Assembly: GCA_027451625.1 (NCBI GenBank) | Contig: DAIDIY010000007.1 | Span: 1 to 39,423 of the forward strand | Origin: Candidatus Daviesbacteria bacterium | Lineage (GTDB): Bacteria; Patescibacteriota; Microgenomatia; Daviesbacterales; UBA10151 | Length of the DNA stretch: 39,423 bases | Direction: 5' to 3' | Shown: piece after piece, positions 1 to 8,607 of the stretch | How the letters are laid out: each line of letters opens with the position of its first letter | How positions within the stretch are numbered: position 1 is the first letter of the stretch | Made by a program: the position numbers and the translations under genes | The notes under the pieces: generated by a model | The model's input: the letters and a program-made list of their open reading frames with translations, nothing else | Databases searched by the model: none | What the model was told of the DNA's origin: nothing

Positions 1-347
1 GTACACCAGTCCCTACTCCTTCTCCACAGATTATTGATCTACCTCAGAATGTAATAATAGATAGTGTAACTCTTTCAGATCCTAACAATATCAGCCCTTG
101 TAATAAAATATACACAGCAGGTCCTATTACCATTGATTTTGCTGATGTTAACGGGGTTATAAGTTTTGATGACGGAACCGGAACATGCCAGAGTATAACA
201 AAAGCTGACATTAAGTTAAAAACTATAACAAGTTCATCTGAGGTCAATTCTTCTGATGTAATAGTGGAGCAAGGAGGAGCTATATATATAAACTCTATTA
301 CCCCTACCCCGCCAACTCCTACAAGTTCTCCAACCCCTACTCCTTAG
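1..347 (+). CDS. C-terminal part of a Thr/Pro-rich, probably surface-exposed protein (5' end outside window)
   Basis: An open frame enters at the left edge (codons from base 3) and ends at TAG 345-347, giving about 114 residues with no start inside the window. Both ends of the visible part are Thr-Pro rich (TPVPTPSP near the start, TPTSSPTPTP at the end) and they flank an 80-residue segment rich in Ile, Val, Asp, Ser and Thr with two cysteines. Such TP linkers are typical of cell-surface proteins in these bacteria. The gene lies 44 nt upstream of a pilin operon, so a pilus or surface role is plausible, but I do not recognise a family. A strong promoter for the next gene follows directly, so this is probably the last gene of a preceding unit. 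Confidence 0.7.
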   Translation, partial: TPVPTPSPQIIDLPQNVIIDSVTLSDPNNISPCNKIYTAGPITIDFADVNGVISFDDGTGTCQSITKADIKLKTITSSSEVNSSDVIVEQGGAIYINSITPTPPTPTSSPTPTP

Positions 348-348
348 A

Positions 349-378
349 TTGACAATCATCCTCTTCAGTCAATATCAT
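349..378 (+). promoter_or_regulatory. Sigma-70-type promoter of the minor pilin operon
   Basis: A perfect -35 box TTGACA (349-354) is followed after 18 bp by TATCAT (373-378, five of six consensus bases). The expected transcription start is near 385, only about 7 nt before the ATG at 392, so the first pilin mRNA would have almost no leader. Confidence 0.75.
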
Positions 379-391
379 AATTGTATAGATT

Positions 392-1015
392 ATGAGAGAA
401 AGCCCTGCCCGTGGACAGTCAATGATTGAGGTCGTTGTGGCAATTTTAATTGCAGGGATCGTTTTAGGGGCAATGGCAATTGCGGTAGTAACGGGACTTA
501 AATCATCTAATTATGCCAAAAATCAAGCTCAGGCAACCAAATATGTTCAACAAGCAATAGATGATATACGAACTATTCGAGATAACGTAGGTGGTGTAGA
601 GAGTTTTAAATGCAGTGGCGGAAGCTGTCCTTCATCAACTACTGACTGTCAAGTCGCTACCTCTCCTTGTACTTTTCAAGATTTATTTTATTATAAATTT
701 CCGCCTTCATCTGGATCCACTGATTATGGAAGTCTGTCTTGTGATGCTAGTGCCTGTTATTTTGAATTTGACACTTCAGGCTCAAGCCTTGCCTTAAAGG
801 GTATATCAAGTACTAGCAATCCTCCTGTAACATCAGTTCCAATCGCAGATGATAATTTTTTTTCTCAAAAAATCGCTCTTTCCACCTCTAACTCTGGATG
901 CAACCAGAAGATAAATATTACGGTGACTGTAGCATGGACTGATCAAAGTGGGCCTCATCAGGCTGAAGCCCAAACAGTTTTAAGCGATTATCAACAACAA
1001 GTCAGTTGCGGGTGA
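392..1015 (+). CDS. Type IV prepilin-like minor pilin 1
   Basis: A 207-residue protein with a class III (type IV) prepilin leader. Cleavage is predicted after Gly8, leaving Gln1 and the hallmark Glu at +5 of the mature protein (G|QSMIE), followed by a hydrophobic N-terminal helix of about 20 residues. The C-terminal part contains several Cys-containing Ser/Gly-rich stretches that could form disulfides outside the cell. It would be processed by a prepilin peptidase (not in this window) and assembled into or at the tip of a type IV pilus. It is the first gene behind the strong promoter at 349-378, and its stop overlaps the upstream region of the next pilin gene. No clear Shine-Dalgarno is present; the start is supported by promoter spacing and the leader peptide. 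Confidence 0.85.
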   Translation: MRESPARGQSMIEVVVAILIAGIVLGAMAIAVVTGLKSSNYAKNQAQATKYVQQAIDDIRTIRDNVGGVESFKCSGGSCPSSTTDCQVATSPCTFQDLFYYKFPPSSGSTDYGSLSCDASACYFEFDTSGSSLALKGISSTSNPPVTSVPIADDNFFSQKIALSTSNSGCNQKINITVTVAWTDQSGPHQAEAQTVLSDYQQQVSCG

Positions 1016-1023
1016 TAATTTTT

Positions 1024-1656
1024 ATGAATCGTGGTTTTACTTTAATCGAACTGGTAGTTGTTTTAGGTATTATGGCCGTATTGGGAACAATTATGACCAA
1101 TTTTTTGGTACAAACAGTGAGAGGTGAAAATAAAAGTAATTTAGTTAACCAACTTAAGCAGAATGGTCAAGTGGTACTTGATACTTTAAGCAGCCAGATT
1201 AGGAACTCAGAAGAGGTTGTCTGTACAGGAAGTATTCAAGAAGGTTCGATAACATATCATCCTACTGATAATATTGTCCTTTATAGTAAAGGAATTTATA
1301 CGCAAATTGTCCTGTCAGAACCGACAGCTTCAACTAATGGATATGTCTATGAGACTACTTTTATAGGTCCAGTCGACAGCTCTGCATGTACTGTTTCTCA
1401 TATAGGAATTTCTATTAATGGTCAAATTAACCTTTCAAATAGCGATCCAGTTAACGGTATATCTTTAGATTTTACCTCATCAAATGGCTCAGGTGAGGAT
1501 GCGTTTTCATATAACGCAAATGGCTCAACTGAGGTGGTAAATATTCAATTTAGCGGTTTTGCTGGAGTAAATAGCGGCTCAAGCTATGATCTTCTTGTAC
1601 CGGGAGGAGTTCCATTTCAGACTGCTGTTGAGATAAGAGGCCAAACTGGTGTTTAA
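1024..1656 (+). CDS. Type IV prepilin-like minor pilin 2
   Basis: A 210-residue protein beginning MNRGFTLIEL, the classic type IV prepilin signature: cleavage after Gly4, mature Phe1 and Glu5, then a hydrophobic helix. I chose ATG 1024 over in-frame TTG 1006 and GTG 1012. It gives a normal short leader peptide, and GGTGAT at 1011-1016, complementary to the 16S anti-Shine-Dalgarno, lies 7 nt upstream. The rest is a Ser/Thr/Asn/Gly-rich globular region typical of GspH/PilW-like minor pilins. It follows the previous pilin by 8 nt and precedes the PilX-like gene by 14 nt, so it is co-transcribed. The exact minor pilin class cannot be fixed by eye. Confidence 0.88.
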   Translation: MNRGFTLIELVVVLGIMAVLGTIMTNFLVQTVRGENKSNLVNQLKQNGQVVLDTLSSQIRNSEEVVCTGSIQEGSITYHPTDNIVLYSKGIYTQIVLSEPTASTNGYVYETTFIGPVDSSACTVSHIGISINGQINLSNSDPVNGISLDFTSSNGSGEDAFSYNANGSTEVVNIQFSGFAGVNSGSSYDLLVPGGVPFQTAVEIRGQTGV

Positions 1657-1670
1657 TAGATATATATACA

Positions 1671-2714
1671 ATGAATCAGAAGGGACAAACAATTATTATT
1701 TTACTTTTGATTATGGTAGTTAGTCTTGGAATTGCGTTATCATTTATAGGCAGAAGTAATACAGAAGTTTCTACTGCTTCTCAAACTGAGGCTTCATCAA
1801 GAGCGTTTTCTGCAGCAGAGGCAGGAATCGAGAGCGCTTTAGCGGGAATTACGCCTACTCCAGATCTGACTGATCAAGCAAAAGTTATAATTTCTCCTAA
1901 CTCTGATTTGCCCCCAGCAGGCAAGCCTTTAGAATATCCTCCTCGCTCCAAATCGGCTCTAACTCAATTTTGGTTATCAAGCCCGGGGATGAATTTAACT
2001 CCTACACCGTATTTTGCAGGATCATCTATGAATTTATATTTTGGGGATACTTCATCAGATGCTGTTAAAGCTTATACCTCAAGATGTAATGGAAATGGAT
2101 ATTGCAGTAATGATAAACCCGCTGTTTCGGTAAATGTCATTTACAATAATAATGGAGTGTATCAAGAAGCAAAATATCTTTTTGACTCTTATGGGGGAGA
2201 TACCGCAGATCCAACTGTGGATACGGATAGTACTCGTTTGAACTCTCCTTATATTCATCCTGGAAACAATACCGGCTTAACTTGCGACCCGATATCATCG
2301 GGTGTAATTACTCCCACTATTGAGGTAACAACTAATGGTAATTCATCTCCTACAAGCTTTTATTGTGTGGCTACTATCAACGGCAATACTAATCCTCCTA
2401 CACCTGAAGTGACAGGAGGAGCGACTACCGAGTACGGAGCTTGTGGTCCTGGTAGAAATGGTTGTACCAGGAATAATATTTATCCTATTATGGCAGTTGT
2501 CAGACTTTTATATACTAACTTAACCCATCCGATAGCTCTTGGACCATCAGATCGCAATGACTCTCTTCCTCCTCAAGCGCAAATTTATACCTCAACAGGA
2601 ACAGTTGGCAGTGTTCAAAGAACAATTCAGGTATTTCAAGAAAAAAACGTTATGCCGGAGATTTTTAACTTTGTGCTCTTTTCTAATGGAGATTTACAAA
2701 AAAATGGCCTTTAA
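1671..2714 (+). CDS. PilX-like pilus assembly protein 1
   Basis: A 347-residue protein starting MNQKGQTIII with a hydrophobic N-terminal segment (about residues 7-26). It is followed by the alanine-rich helix containing SRAFSAAEAGIESAL, which matches the PilX N-terminal pattern in which the 'AEAGI' helix follows the membrane anchor. Unlike the neighbouring pilins it lacks Glu at mature position 5 (G|QTIII), as is usual for PilX/GspK-type members, which sit at pilus tips and cap or initiate assembly. The long C-terminal region has several cysteines and Pro/Thr-rich linkers. It overlaps the next pilin gene by 11 nt, indicating translational coupling. Confidence 0.75.
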   Translation: MNQKGQTIIILLLIMVVSLGIALSFIGRSNTEVSTASQTEASSRAFSAAEAGIESALAGITPTPDLTDQAKVIISPNSDLPPAGKPLEYPPRSKSALTQFWLSSPGMNLTPTPYFAGSSMNLYFGDTSSDAVKAYTSRCNGNGYCSNDKPAVSVNVIYNNNGVYQEAKYLFDSYGGDTADPTVDTDSTRLNSPYIHPGNNTGLTCDPISSGVITPTIEVTTNGNSSPTSFYCVATINGNTNPPTPEVTGGATTEYGACGPGRNGCTRNNIYPIMAVVRLLYTNLTHPIALGPSDRNDSLPPQAQIYTSTGTVGSVQRTIQVFQEKNVMPEIFNFVLFSNGDLQKNGL

Positions 2715-3123
2715 AAAAATAATCTATAACCAAAAAGGAATGACTGTTTTAGAAGTTATTCTTATTGTTTTGATAATTGGATTTATGGCTCTTTTAATAA
2801 ATAATCTTCCTGGAGCAGTAAAAGTTATTTCAATCTCCCACCACTCCTCTATTGCAAAAGATATTGCCGATAAAGAGATAGAGCTTTTAAGGCGCCAGCC
2901 TTATAGTAACTTAGTAAATGGGACAAATAGTTTTACCGACCCTAACTTGGATCAACTTCCAAGTTCGACTGCTTCAGATACAATCTCTGATTGTTCTTCC
3001 AGCATCTGTACCAATAGTGAGTCCGTAAAAGAAGCTCAAGTTATAGTCTCATGGAATGAAGAAGGAACAACCAAATCGGTAGAAATAGATACTTTAATTA
3101 CTGATGGAGGATTAGGTAAATAA
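2704..3123 (+). CDS. Type IV prepilin-like minor pilin 3
   Basis: A 139-residue product from ATG 2704. The leader ends ...NQKG with cleavage after Gly12, then MTVLE with Glu at +5 and a hydrophobic helix of about 20 residues. A much longer upstream reading frame begins at 2539, but it would overlap the PilX-like gene by 176 nt and place the pilin leader far inside the protein, so I rejected it. ATG 2686 is a possible alternative. A GGAG at 2688-2691 may help ribosome binding. The mature domain is small, with a Cys pair (SDCSSSICT) and a final beta-rich stretch (VIVSWNEEG). It is one of four pilins in this operon. Confidence 0.82.
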   Translation: MAFKKIIYNQKGMTVLEVILIVLIIGFMALLINNLPGAVKVISISHHSSIAKDIADKEIELLRRQPYSNLVNGTNSFTDPNLDQLPSSTASDTISDCSSSICTNSESVKEAQVIVSWNEEGTTKSVEIDTLITDGGLGK

Positions 3124-3124
3124 A

Positions 3125-3724
3125 ATGAAGATCAAAGATATAACTTTTAATAAAAAAGGATCATTAGGATTTTCTTTGCTTGAAGTAGTGATTGCTTGCC
3201 TTTTAGGAATTCTTATTTCTGCATACATAGTGAGTATTTTTGTCAAAAATACCGGACTTGTTTATCAACAAGCAACTACCGTCTCTGCAGGATTGGATGT
3301 CAATCAGTCGCTTTACCAGATCACAAATTATATTAAACAAGCAGAATCAGTGAGTACTAGTTATTCAGGTTATACTTCGTCAGGTAGCGTCTTGGTTCTA
3401 CAACTCCCAGGGTTAGATGCCTCTGGAAATGTTTTAAGCGGAGTTTCTGATTATGTAGTAGTTACACAAGATTCTACTAATAATAAAATTTTAAGATTAA
3501 TAGTTATTCCTAATAGCTCATCATCTCGCCCGGCTGCAAACACTGTTTTAACGACTATTCTTAAAAGTATTACTTTTATTTATTACAATAGTACTGGAGG
3601 AATGGTTACTCCATCTAGTGCAAGTCAAGTGAGCACAACCCTTATAACAGGCTCGGGAGAGGGTCCAGTAAGCTCTGAGGCTTCATCTTCGGCTCAGACG
3701 ACACTGAGAAACACAGGATCATAG
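3125..3724 (+). CDS. Type IV prepilin-like minor pilin 4
   Basis: A 199-residue protein with prepilin motif KKGSLG|FSLLEVVIACLLG: cleavage after Gly15, mature Phe1, Glu5, then a transmembrane helix. The body is Ser/Thr/Gly-rich and matches the PilW/GspJ-like style of minor pilin (N-terminal helix followed by a beta-rich head). It begins 1 nt after the stop of the preceding pilin and ends 2 nt before the second PilX-like gene, so all three are certainly one transcript. No Shine-Dalgarno is obvious; coupling to upstream translation is likely. Confidence 0.82.
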   Translation: MKIKDITFNKKGSLGFSLLEVVIACLLGILISAYIVSIFVKNTGLVYQQATTVSAGLDVNQSLYQITNYIKQAESVSTSYSGYTSSGSVLVLQLPGLDASGNVLSGVSDYVVVTQDSTNNKILRLIVIPNSSSSRPAANTVLTTILKSITFIYYNSTGGMVTPSSASQVSTTLITGSGEGPVSSEASSSAQTTLRNTGS

Positions 3725-3726
3725 TT

Positions 3727-5517
3727 ATGAAATTTTTAGATAATAAAGGACAGATACTGCCGATAACCATATTTTTAGTAGGACTTATTTTAGCAAACAG
3801 TCTGGTAATGGTGGGTCAAGCGACGACGTTCTTTTTTAACAGCAGTAATAATATTTATTCAGATGAAGCAGAGAATATAGCTGAAGCGGGCGTAGATAAA
3901 GCTCTTGCTTCTTTAGATAAAAACCCAGGCGGATATTTAGGTGAAACGAATACTTCATTTGGAGCAGGAGTCTTCTCTGTAAATGTGACAAATATTAACA
4001 GCCAGACACAGCAGTTAACTGTCACTGGATATGTTCCTTCTGCGACTTCACCTAAGGCTAAAAAAATAATTACCATCGATGTCTCAAAAGGTGTTGGAGC
4101 TTCCTTTTATTATGGAATGCAAATTGGAAATGGAGGGTTGACGATGAATAACAATTCTATTCTTAATGGATCGATTTACTCTAATGGGAATATTTATGGC
4201 GACGACGGAGTCACGATAAATGGAGATGTATGGGTTGCCGGTGGAACTCAGCCAACAGCAGATCAGCAAAGTGATTGTACAGATCCGAACTGTCAAGATT
4301 ATATTTTTGGAACGAATGTCTCAGGAAATAACATATTAGATGTAGCCCAAAGCTTTAAGCCATCTGTGAGTAGTGTGTTAAATAAAGTTTCTCTAAAATT
4401 GAGGAAAATCGGCACGCCTCCTGACGAGACGGTTAAGATTTTAGGCGACAGTAGCGGAAAACCTAACAAAAATAATGTTTTGGCAACTGGAACTCTATCA
4501 GCAAGTCTTGTAACAAACACTTATGGCTTTATTGATGTTTCCTTCTCAACATCACCTAACTTAACTGCTAACACTACATATTGGATTATGATTGCGACTT
4601 CAGGGGATGCTAATAACTACTGGGCTTGGTCTAATGATACAAGTCAGGGATATGTTAATGGTTCACCGGCCTGGTCATCTAATTGGTCAGCTAAATATCC
4701 CGTCTGGACTCCTATAACAGGTGATTTGGGGTTTCAAACATATATGGGCGGTGTTATAACTTCTGTTTCTTTTTCTTCCAGTAATGGCGGATCTGTTATA
4801 ACTGGTAATGTTCATGCACATACGATAACTAATGCGACTATAAATGGAAGTGCGTATTATCAGATAATTACTAATTCAACAGTTAGTGGTACTTCTTATC
4901 CCGGTTCAGCTGATCCCCCACCAACATCAATGCCGATATCAGATGCTAATATTTCTTCTTGGAAATCACAGGCAGCAAATGGTGGAATAACATCGGGTAA
5001 TGTTAGTTTTAACGGAACAAATGGAACTTTAGGGCCAGGCGAGATTCAAGGAAATCTATCTTTGAGTAACGGGGCAACAGTTACAGTTAAAAGTCCTCTT
5101 TGGATTACCGGGAATTTAACTCTTAGTAACTCATCTATCTTACAGCTAGATTCAAGCTCAGGAGCAGCTTCTGGAATTATTATAGTTGATGGAACTACGA
5201 GCTTGCAAAATGGAGTTACCTTAGAAGGAGATGGGACAAACGGAAGCTTTTTGGTTTTAGTCTCAACTTATAATTCAGAGCAGAATAATGTTATTGCTAT
5301 AAACTGCGGCAATTCATCCTCCACCCAGGTAATGTATGCTCCCTACGGAATTATAAATGTTTCAAATAACGGAAATGTTAAAGAATTGACAGGTTGGGAG
5401 ATTGTTTTGAATAATAATGTAACACTAACTTATGATACAGGTCTTGCTTCACTATTTTTTTCCTCGGGCCCATCTGGATCATTTGCTTTAGTTAAGGGGA
5501 CATATCAAATTAAATAG
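3727..5517 (+). CDS. PilX-like protein 2 with a lectin-like domain inserted in a beta-helix
   Basis: A 596-residue protein. The N-terminus has a short leader ending NKG8|Q, a hydrophobic segment (about residues 10-35) without Glu5, and a PilX-type helix (AENIAEAGVDKALASL). After a small beta domain come short Asn/Gly/Ser/Thr repeats of the polymer-forming or right-handed beta-helix kind (about 135-175, resuming at 340-590: repeated 'N(I/L)xLSNxxxV' turns). Between them, about residues 183-338, sits a beta-sandwich-like insert with the look of a choice-of-anchor/carbohydrate-binding domain: a 'SFKPS...LNKVSLKLRK' start, a central 'TTYWIMIATSGD' strand and aromatic-rich 'YWAWSND' and 'SNWSAKYPVW' loops. 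I infer an exposed adhesin-like tip subunit. It ends 47 nt before pilM. Confidence 0.72.
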   Translation: MKFLDNKGQILPITIFLVGLILANSLVMVGQATTFFFNSSNNIYSDEAENIAEAGVDKALASLDKNPGGYLGETNTSFGAGVFSVNVTNINSQTQQLTVTGYVPSATSPKAKKIITIDVSKGVGASFYYGMQIGNGGLTMNNNSILNGSIYSNGNIYGDDGVTINGDVWVAGGTQPTADQQSDCTDPNCQDYIFGTNVSGNNILDVAQSFKPSVSSVLNKVSLKLRKIGTPPDETVKILGDSSGKPNKNNVLATGTLSASLVTNTYGFIDVSFSTSPNLTANTTYWIMIATSGDANNYWAWSNDTSQGYVNGSPAWSSNWSAKYPVWTPITGDLGFQTYMGGVITSVSFSSSNGGSVITGNVHAHTITNATINGSAYYQIITNSTVSGTSYPGSADPPPTSMPISDANISSWKSQAANGGITSGNVSFNGTNGTLGPGEIQGNLSLSNGATVTVKSPLWITGNLTLSNSSILQLDSSSGAASGIIIVDGTTSLQNGVTLEGDGTNGSFLVLVSTYNSEQNNVIAINCGNSSSTQVMYAPYGIINVSNNGNVKELTGWEIVLNNNVTLTYDTGLASLFFSSGPSGSFALVKGTYQIK

Positions 5518-5564
5518 GTTTACGATTAAAAGAATTTGATTTAAGATGAATATATAACTAAAAT

Positions 5565-6593
5565 ATGGCTGATCTTGTCACAGGTATTGATATCGGTTCA
5601 ACGTCTCTCAAAATTGTCGTCCTTTCTTTGAAGGGTAAAAATCCTAAACTTATCACACTTGGATCATCTCCACTCCCTGGAACAGGGATGAACTCAGATG
5701 CTGATATTGATCTTGAGAATATTTCTCAGGTTATTAAAAATTTGCTTGTTGCTATTAAGGCACCTAATTGTCCTGTGGTTGTAGCCTTGCCTGAGTCTAA
5801 AATTTTTACCCGAGTTATCTCGGATTTGCCTTTTTTGACTGATGATGAACTTGCTTCGGCAATTAAGTATTCGGCGGAGGAATTTGTTCCTTTGCCTACT
5901 GATCAGGTAAATCTCTATTGGGAAGTCATAGAAAGAAGCAAACAAAATAATCGAACTATGGTTTTTGTTGTTGCATCTCCTAAAAACACAGTGAGCAGAT
6001 ATATGAAGGTTCTAAATTACGCCAAGCTTAAGCCACTGGCTTTAGAAACTGAGCTTATTGCTTCTGCGAGGGCTTTAGTTGGAAGTAATATCTATGCTCC
6101 CACAACAATGATAGTCCAATTTGGAGCATCCTCAACTGACTATGCTGTGGTTTCAAAAGGTGTCATTCTTTTGACCCGTTCAATAGCTACAGGAGGTTTG
6201 GCTCTAACTCGCGCTGTAGCACAATACTTAGATTTTGAATTTCCTCAAGCTGAGCAATATAAAAAAGTTTATGGGATTATGCAGGACCAGCTTGAAGGAA
6301 AAATTTATCAAGCTCTGAAACCATTGGTTGATTTAATGGTGGTTGAAGCTGTGCGAATTATTCAAGCATTTCAAGCTAAAAATAAGCAAAATCCGATAAA
6401 ACGGGTAGTCTTATCCGGAGCGGGGGCAAAACTTCCAGGTATTGTAGTTTACTTTGCCAACAGTTTAGGACTAGAGGTGCAAGAAGCTGATCCTTGGTTT
6501 AGCTTGGATAAAGATCAAAATATGATTAAAAAATTTCAAGCTGATGCGCCTAGCTTTTCAGTCGCAGTAGGACTTGCATTGAGGGGAGAATAA
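5565..6593 (+). CDS. pilM: PilM, actin-like ATPase of the type IV pilus inner-membrane platform
   Basis: A 342-residue protein of normal PilM length. It begins with the actin-fold phosphate-1 signature GIDIGSTSLKIVVL (residues 6-19). Later come a second nucleotide-binding region (MIVQFGASSTDYAVVSKG) and an adenosine-binding-like GAGAKLPG segment near the C-terminus. In characterised pili, cytoplasmic PilM binds the N-terminal tail of PilN and links the PilNO complex to the motor ATPases. Here it is followed by pilN with a 1-nt stop/start overlap (TAATG), the standard PilMNO order. Its 47-nt upstream gap is AT-rich, with no convincing promoter. Confidence 0.92.
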   Translation: MADLVTGIDIGSTSLKIVVLSLKGKNPKLITLGSSPLPGTGMNSDADIDLENISQVIKNLLVAIKAPNCPVVVALPESKIFTRVISDLPFLTDDELASAIKYSAEEFVPLPTDQVNLYWEVIERSKQNNRTMVFVVASPKNTVSRYMKVLNYAKLKPLALETELIASARALVGSNIYAPTTMIVQFGASSTDYAVVSKGVILLTRSIATGGLALTRAVAQYLDFEFPQAEQYKKVYGIMQDQLEGKIYQALKPLVDLMVVEAVRIIQAFQAKNKQNPIKRVVLSGAGAKLPGIVVYFANSLGLEVQEADPWFSLDKDQNMIKKFQADAPSFSVAVGLALRGE

Positions 6594-7210
6594 TGAATCC
6601 GCAGCAACCAAATGCTACATCAGAAAAAACGAAGGTCTCTTCTAAACATGATAACTTTTTAGCCACTAAGATACTTATTAACTTACTTCCTCCAGAGATA
6701 ATTATGCGTCGTAAGCATAATGCTAAGATCTCTCTTTTAAATAAAGTAAGTATTGCAGCTCTTGTAGTTTTAATATTTTTCACTTCAGCAACTATCTCAC
6801 TTCGAGTTAGCCAATCACTTCAACTTAAAAAAAGCCAGAGTGATTTGGTTTATGCTCAAGGACAGGTAAATAGTTTAAGCCAAAAAGGAGCCCAAACAGC
6901 TTTAATAAAGCAAAAAATCGAAGAGATCCAGCAAGAGCTGGGAACCGATAGTAAACTGAAAAAATCATTTAATGTTATAACCTCAATGATGCCGGTAAGT
7001 TTTAAGATTTACGATATGGCGATAGATAGAAATGGAAACATAAATATCTCTTTAAGCAGTCCTTCTATTTTCGACATTGATAGCTTTTTTAACGACCTTA
7101 TGGATCCCTCGAAAAATGGTGGAATTGTTTCTAATGTAAAGTTAGATGGTATTAGCTGGGCCCCTGATTCAACTTATAAATTTAGTATTAAAATATTAGC
7201 TAAAAATTAA
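6593..7210 (+). CDS. pilN: PilN, inner-membrane pilus alignment protein
   Basis: A 205-residue bitopic membrane protein. The cytoplasmic N-terminus contains INLLPPE (residues 29-35), the conserved PilN motif that docks into PilM. A transmembrane helix follows (about 50-70), then a coiled-coil region (about 75-115) and a small alpha/beta periplasmic-like domain. A GGGGAG Shine-Dalgarno lies just upstream of the ATG, which shares its A with the pilM stop. The N-terminal tail before the motif is longer than the usual few residues. PilN pairs with PilO through the coiled coil. Confidence 0.88.
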   Translation: MNPQQPNATSEKTKVSSKHDNFLATKILINLLPPEIIMRRKHNAKISLLNKVSIAALVVLIFFTSATISLRVSQSLQLKKSQSDLVYAQGQVNSLSQKGAQTALIKQKIEEIQQELGTDSKLKKSFNVITSMMPVSFKIYDMAIDRNGNINISLSSPSIFDIDSFFNDLMDPSKNGGIVSNVKLDGISWAPDSTYKFSIKILAKN

Positions 7211-7211
7211 T

Positions 7212-7931
7212 ATGTCATCAATTTTATTATTGCGGATTAAAGATCTATATAGTAAATATAAATTCATTGTTTGGCCTATTGCCTCAGGGATATCTTGCAT
7301 CATTGTTTTAGTTTTTATTGTGATTCCTCAACTTTATGTTTATATAAAATCCAGAGGAGAGGTTGATAATTTAAAGTCTCAAATTACCATACTCACCGCT
7401 AAAGCGGCTGAATTGCAGAATATAGATTCTGCGTATAATAAAACAAGTCTGCAGGCTATCTTAAACGTTCTCCCTGCTGACAGTAAGGTTCCTGAATCTT
7501 TTGTCCTTTTACAGGGATTAATTAATACTTCAGGACTTGTTTTAAAAGACGTTACATATAATGCTCCATCGACCCCTACTACAAATAATTATCATTTGAT
7601 CATAACAGTCGGTGGTGATATAACTGGCTTAAGGACATTTTTAAATAAACTTAATCAGATTCCGCGGGTCTTTACTGCTGATTCATTAGGAATTCAGATC
7701 CAGCTTGATGGGGCAGAAATTACAGCAACTATTCCGGTGACGGTATATTTTGACTCAAATTTAACCTCCTCTATTAATTTAGAGAATTCGGATGTGCCAA
7801 AATTTACCAGTAGCGACCAGAAGTTTATCGAATCTTTGACGGAAAAGATAGCCTTAGGTGAGAGCTTGGCTGTATCTTCTTCATCATCATCTGGGACAGT
7901 TAAGCTAGGAAAGGCTGATCCGTTTCAATAA
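7212..7931 (+). CDS. pilO: PilO-like inner-membrane pilus protein
   Basis: A 239-residue protein with a short cytoplasmic N-terminus, one transmembrane helix (about 17-41), a coiled coil (RGEVDNLKSQITILTAKAAELQ) and a ferredoxin-like alpha/beta domain (about 100-190), the standard PilO architecture. It ends in a Ser-rich, low-complexity tail (AVSSSSSSGTVKLGKADPF). The DPF-type ending is common in PilO/PilP-linked proteins. It follows pilN by 1 nt. Sequence identity to classical PilO is low; the call rests on architecture and position. It converges on trmD with a single base between the stops. Confidence 0.82.
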   Translation: MSSILLLRIKDLYSKYKFIVWPIASGISCIIVLVFIVIPQLYVYIKSRGEVDNLKSQITILTAKAAELQNIDSAYNKTSLQAILNVLPADSKVPESFVLLQGLINTSGLVLKDVTYNAPSTPTTNNYHLIITVGGDITGLRTFLNKLNQIPRVFTADSLGIQIQLDGAEITATIPVTVYFDSNLTSSINLENSDVPKFTSSDQKFIESLTEKIALGESLAVSSSSSSGTVKLGKADPFQ

Positions 7932-7932
7932 T

Positions 7933-8607
7933 TTATTTTTTTAAAAGATCAGGGCGTATATTTTTTGTCTTTAGTAGTGATTGCTCTTCTCTCCATTTCG
8001 CAATTTTTAAATGGTTACCTGATCTGAGAATTAGCGGAACACTCTCTCCTTCAAATACCTCAGGTCTTGTGTATTGAGGGTACTCTAAAGTATCTTTCTC
8101 AAAACTTTCTTCAAAAGTAGCTTCTGATTTCGATAAAACGTTAGGGATTAATCTAACTACAGCATCTGCTACAACCATTGCCGGAAGTTCTCCGCCAGTT
8201 AAAACATAATCACCTATTGAAATTTCCAGATCAACTGATTTATCGATAAATCTTTGATCAACTCCCTCGTAATGTCCTGCAATAAGAATTAAATGGTCAT
8301 AATTAGAAAGTTGGCGAGCTGTTTTTTGTTTGAAAGGTTTTCCTGATGCAGATAAAAGGATAACTAAAGGTTTATTAGAAGATTTTATAGATTGAAGACA
8401 TGCCGAGAGAACATCTGGACGAAGAATCATCCCTGGTCCCCCGCCAAAAGGACGATCATCGACATTCTTATGTATTCCTACTCCAAATTGACGAAGATCA
8501 ATTATTTCAAATTCAACTAGTTTTTTTGTTTGGGCCCTATTGATTATAGATGTACTAAGAAATTCAGTAAAAAGTTGAGGGAATAAGCTTACGATAGATA
8601 TTTTCAC
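7933..8607 (-). CDS. trmD: tRNA (guanine-37-N1)-methyltransferase TrmD
   Basis: A 224-residue SPOUT methyltransferase that makes m1G37 in tRNAs with G36G37, preventing +1 frameshifting. Visible motifs are GGGPGM (55-60), LSASGKPF (85-92), the trefoil-knot SAM site AGHYEGVDQR (110-119) and EISIGDYVLTGGELP (128-142), and the catalytic-type Asp in ADAVVRL (about 148). The start is GTG at 8607, overlapping the stop of the upstream KH gene by 4 nt (GTGA). It is the last gene of the minus-strand housekeeping run. RimM and rplS, its usual partners, are absent here. Confidence 0.96.
   Translation of the reverse strand: MKISIVSLFPQLFTEFLSTSIINRAQTKKLVEFEIIDLRQFGVGIHKNVDDRPFGGGPGMILRPDVLSACLQSIKSSNKPLVILLSASGKPFKQKTARQLSNYDHLILIAGHYEGVDQRFIDKSVDLEISIGDYVLTGGELPAMVVADAVVRLIPNVLSKSEATFEESFEKDTLEYPQYTRPEVFEGESVPLILRSGNHLKIAKWREEQSLLKTKNIRPDLLKK

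Noticed and set aside
2539-2703. Longer start for the third minor pilin
   Set aside because: It would overlap the PilX-like gene by 176 nt and put the prepilin cleavage site some 67 residues inside; ATG 2704 gives a normal leader.
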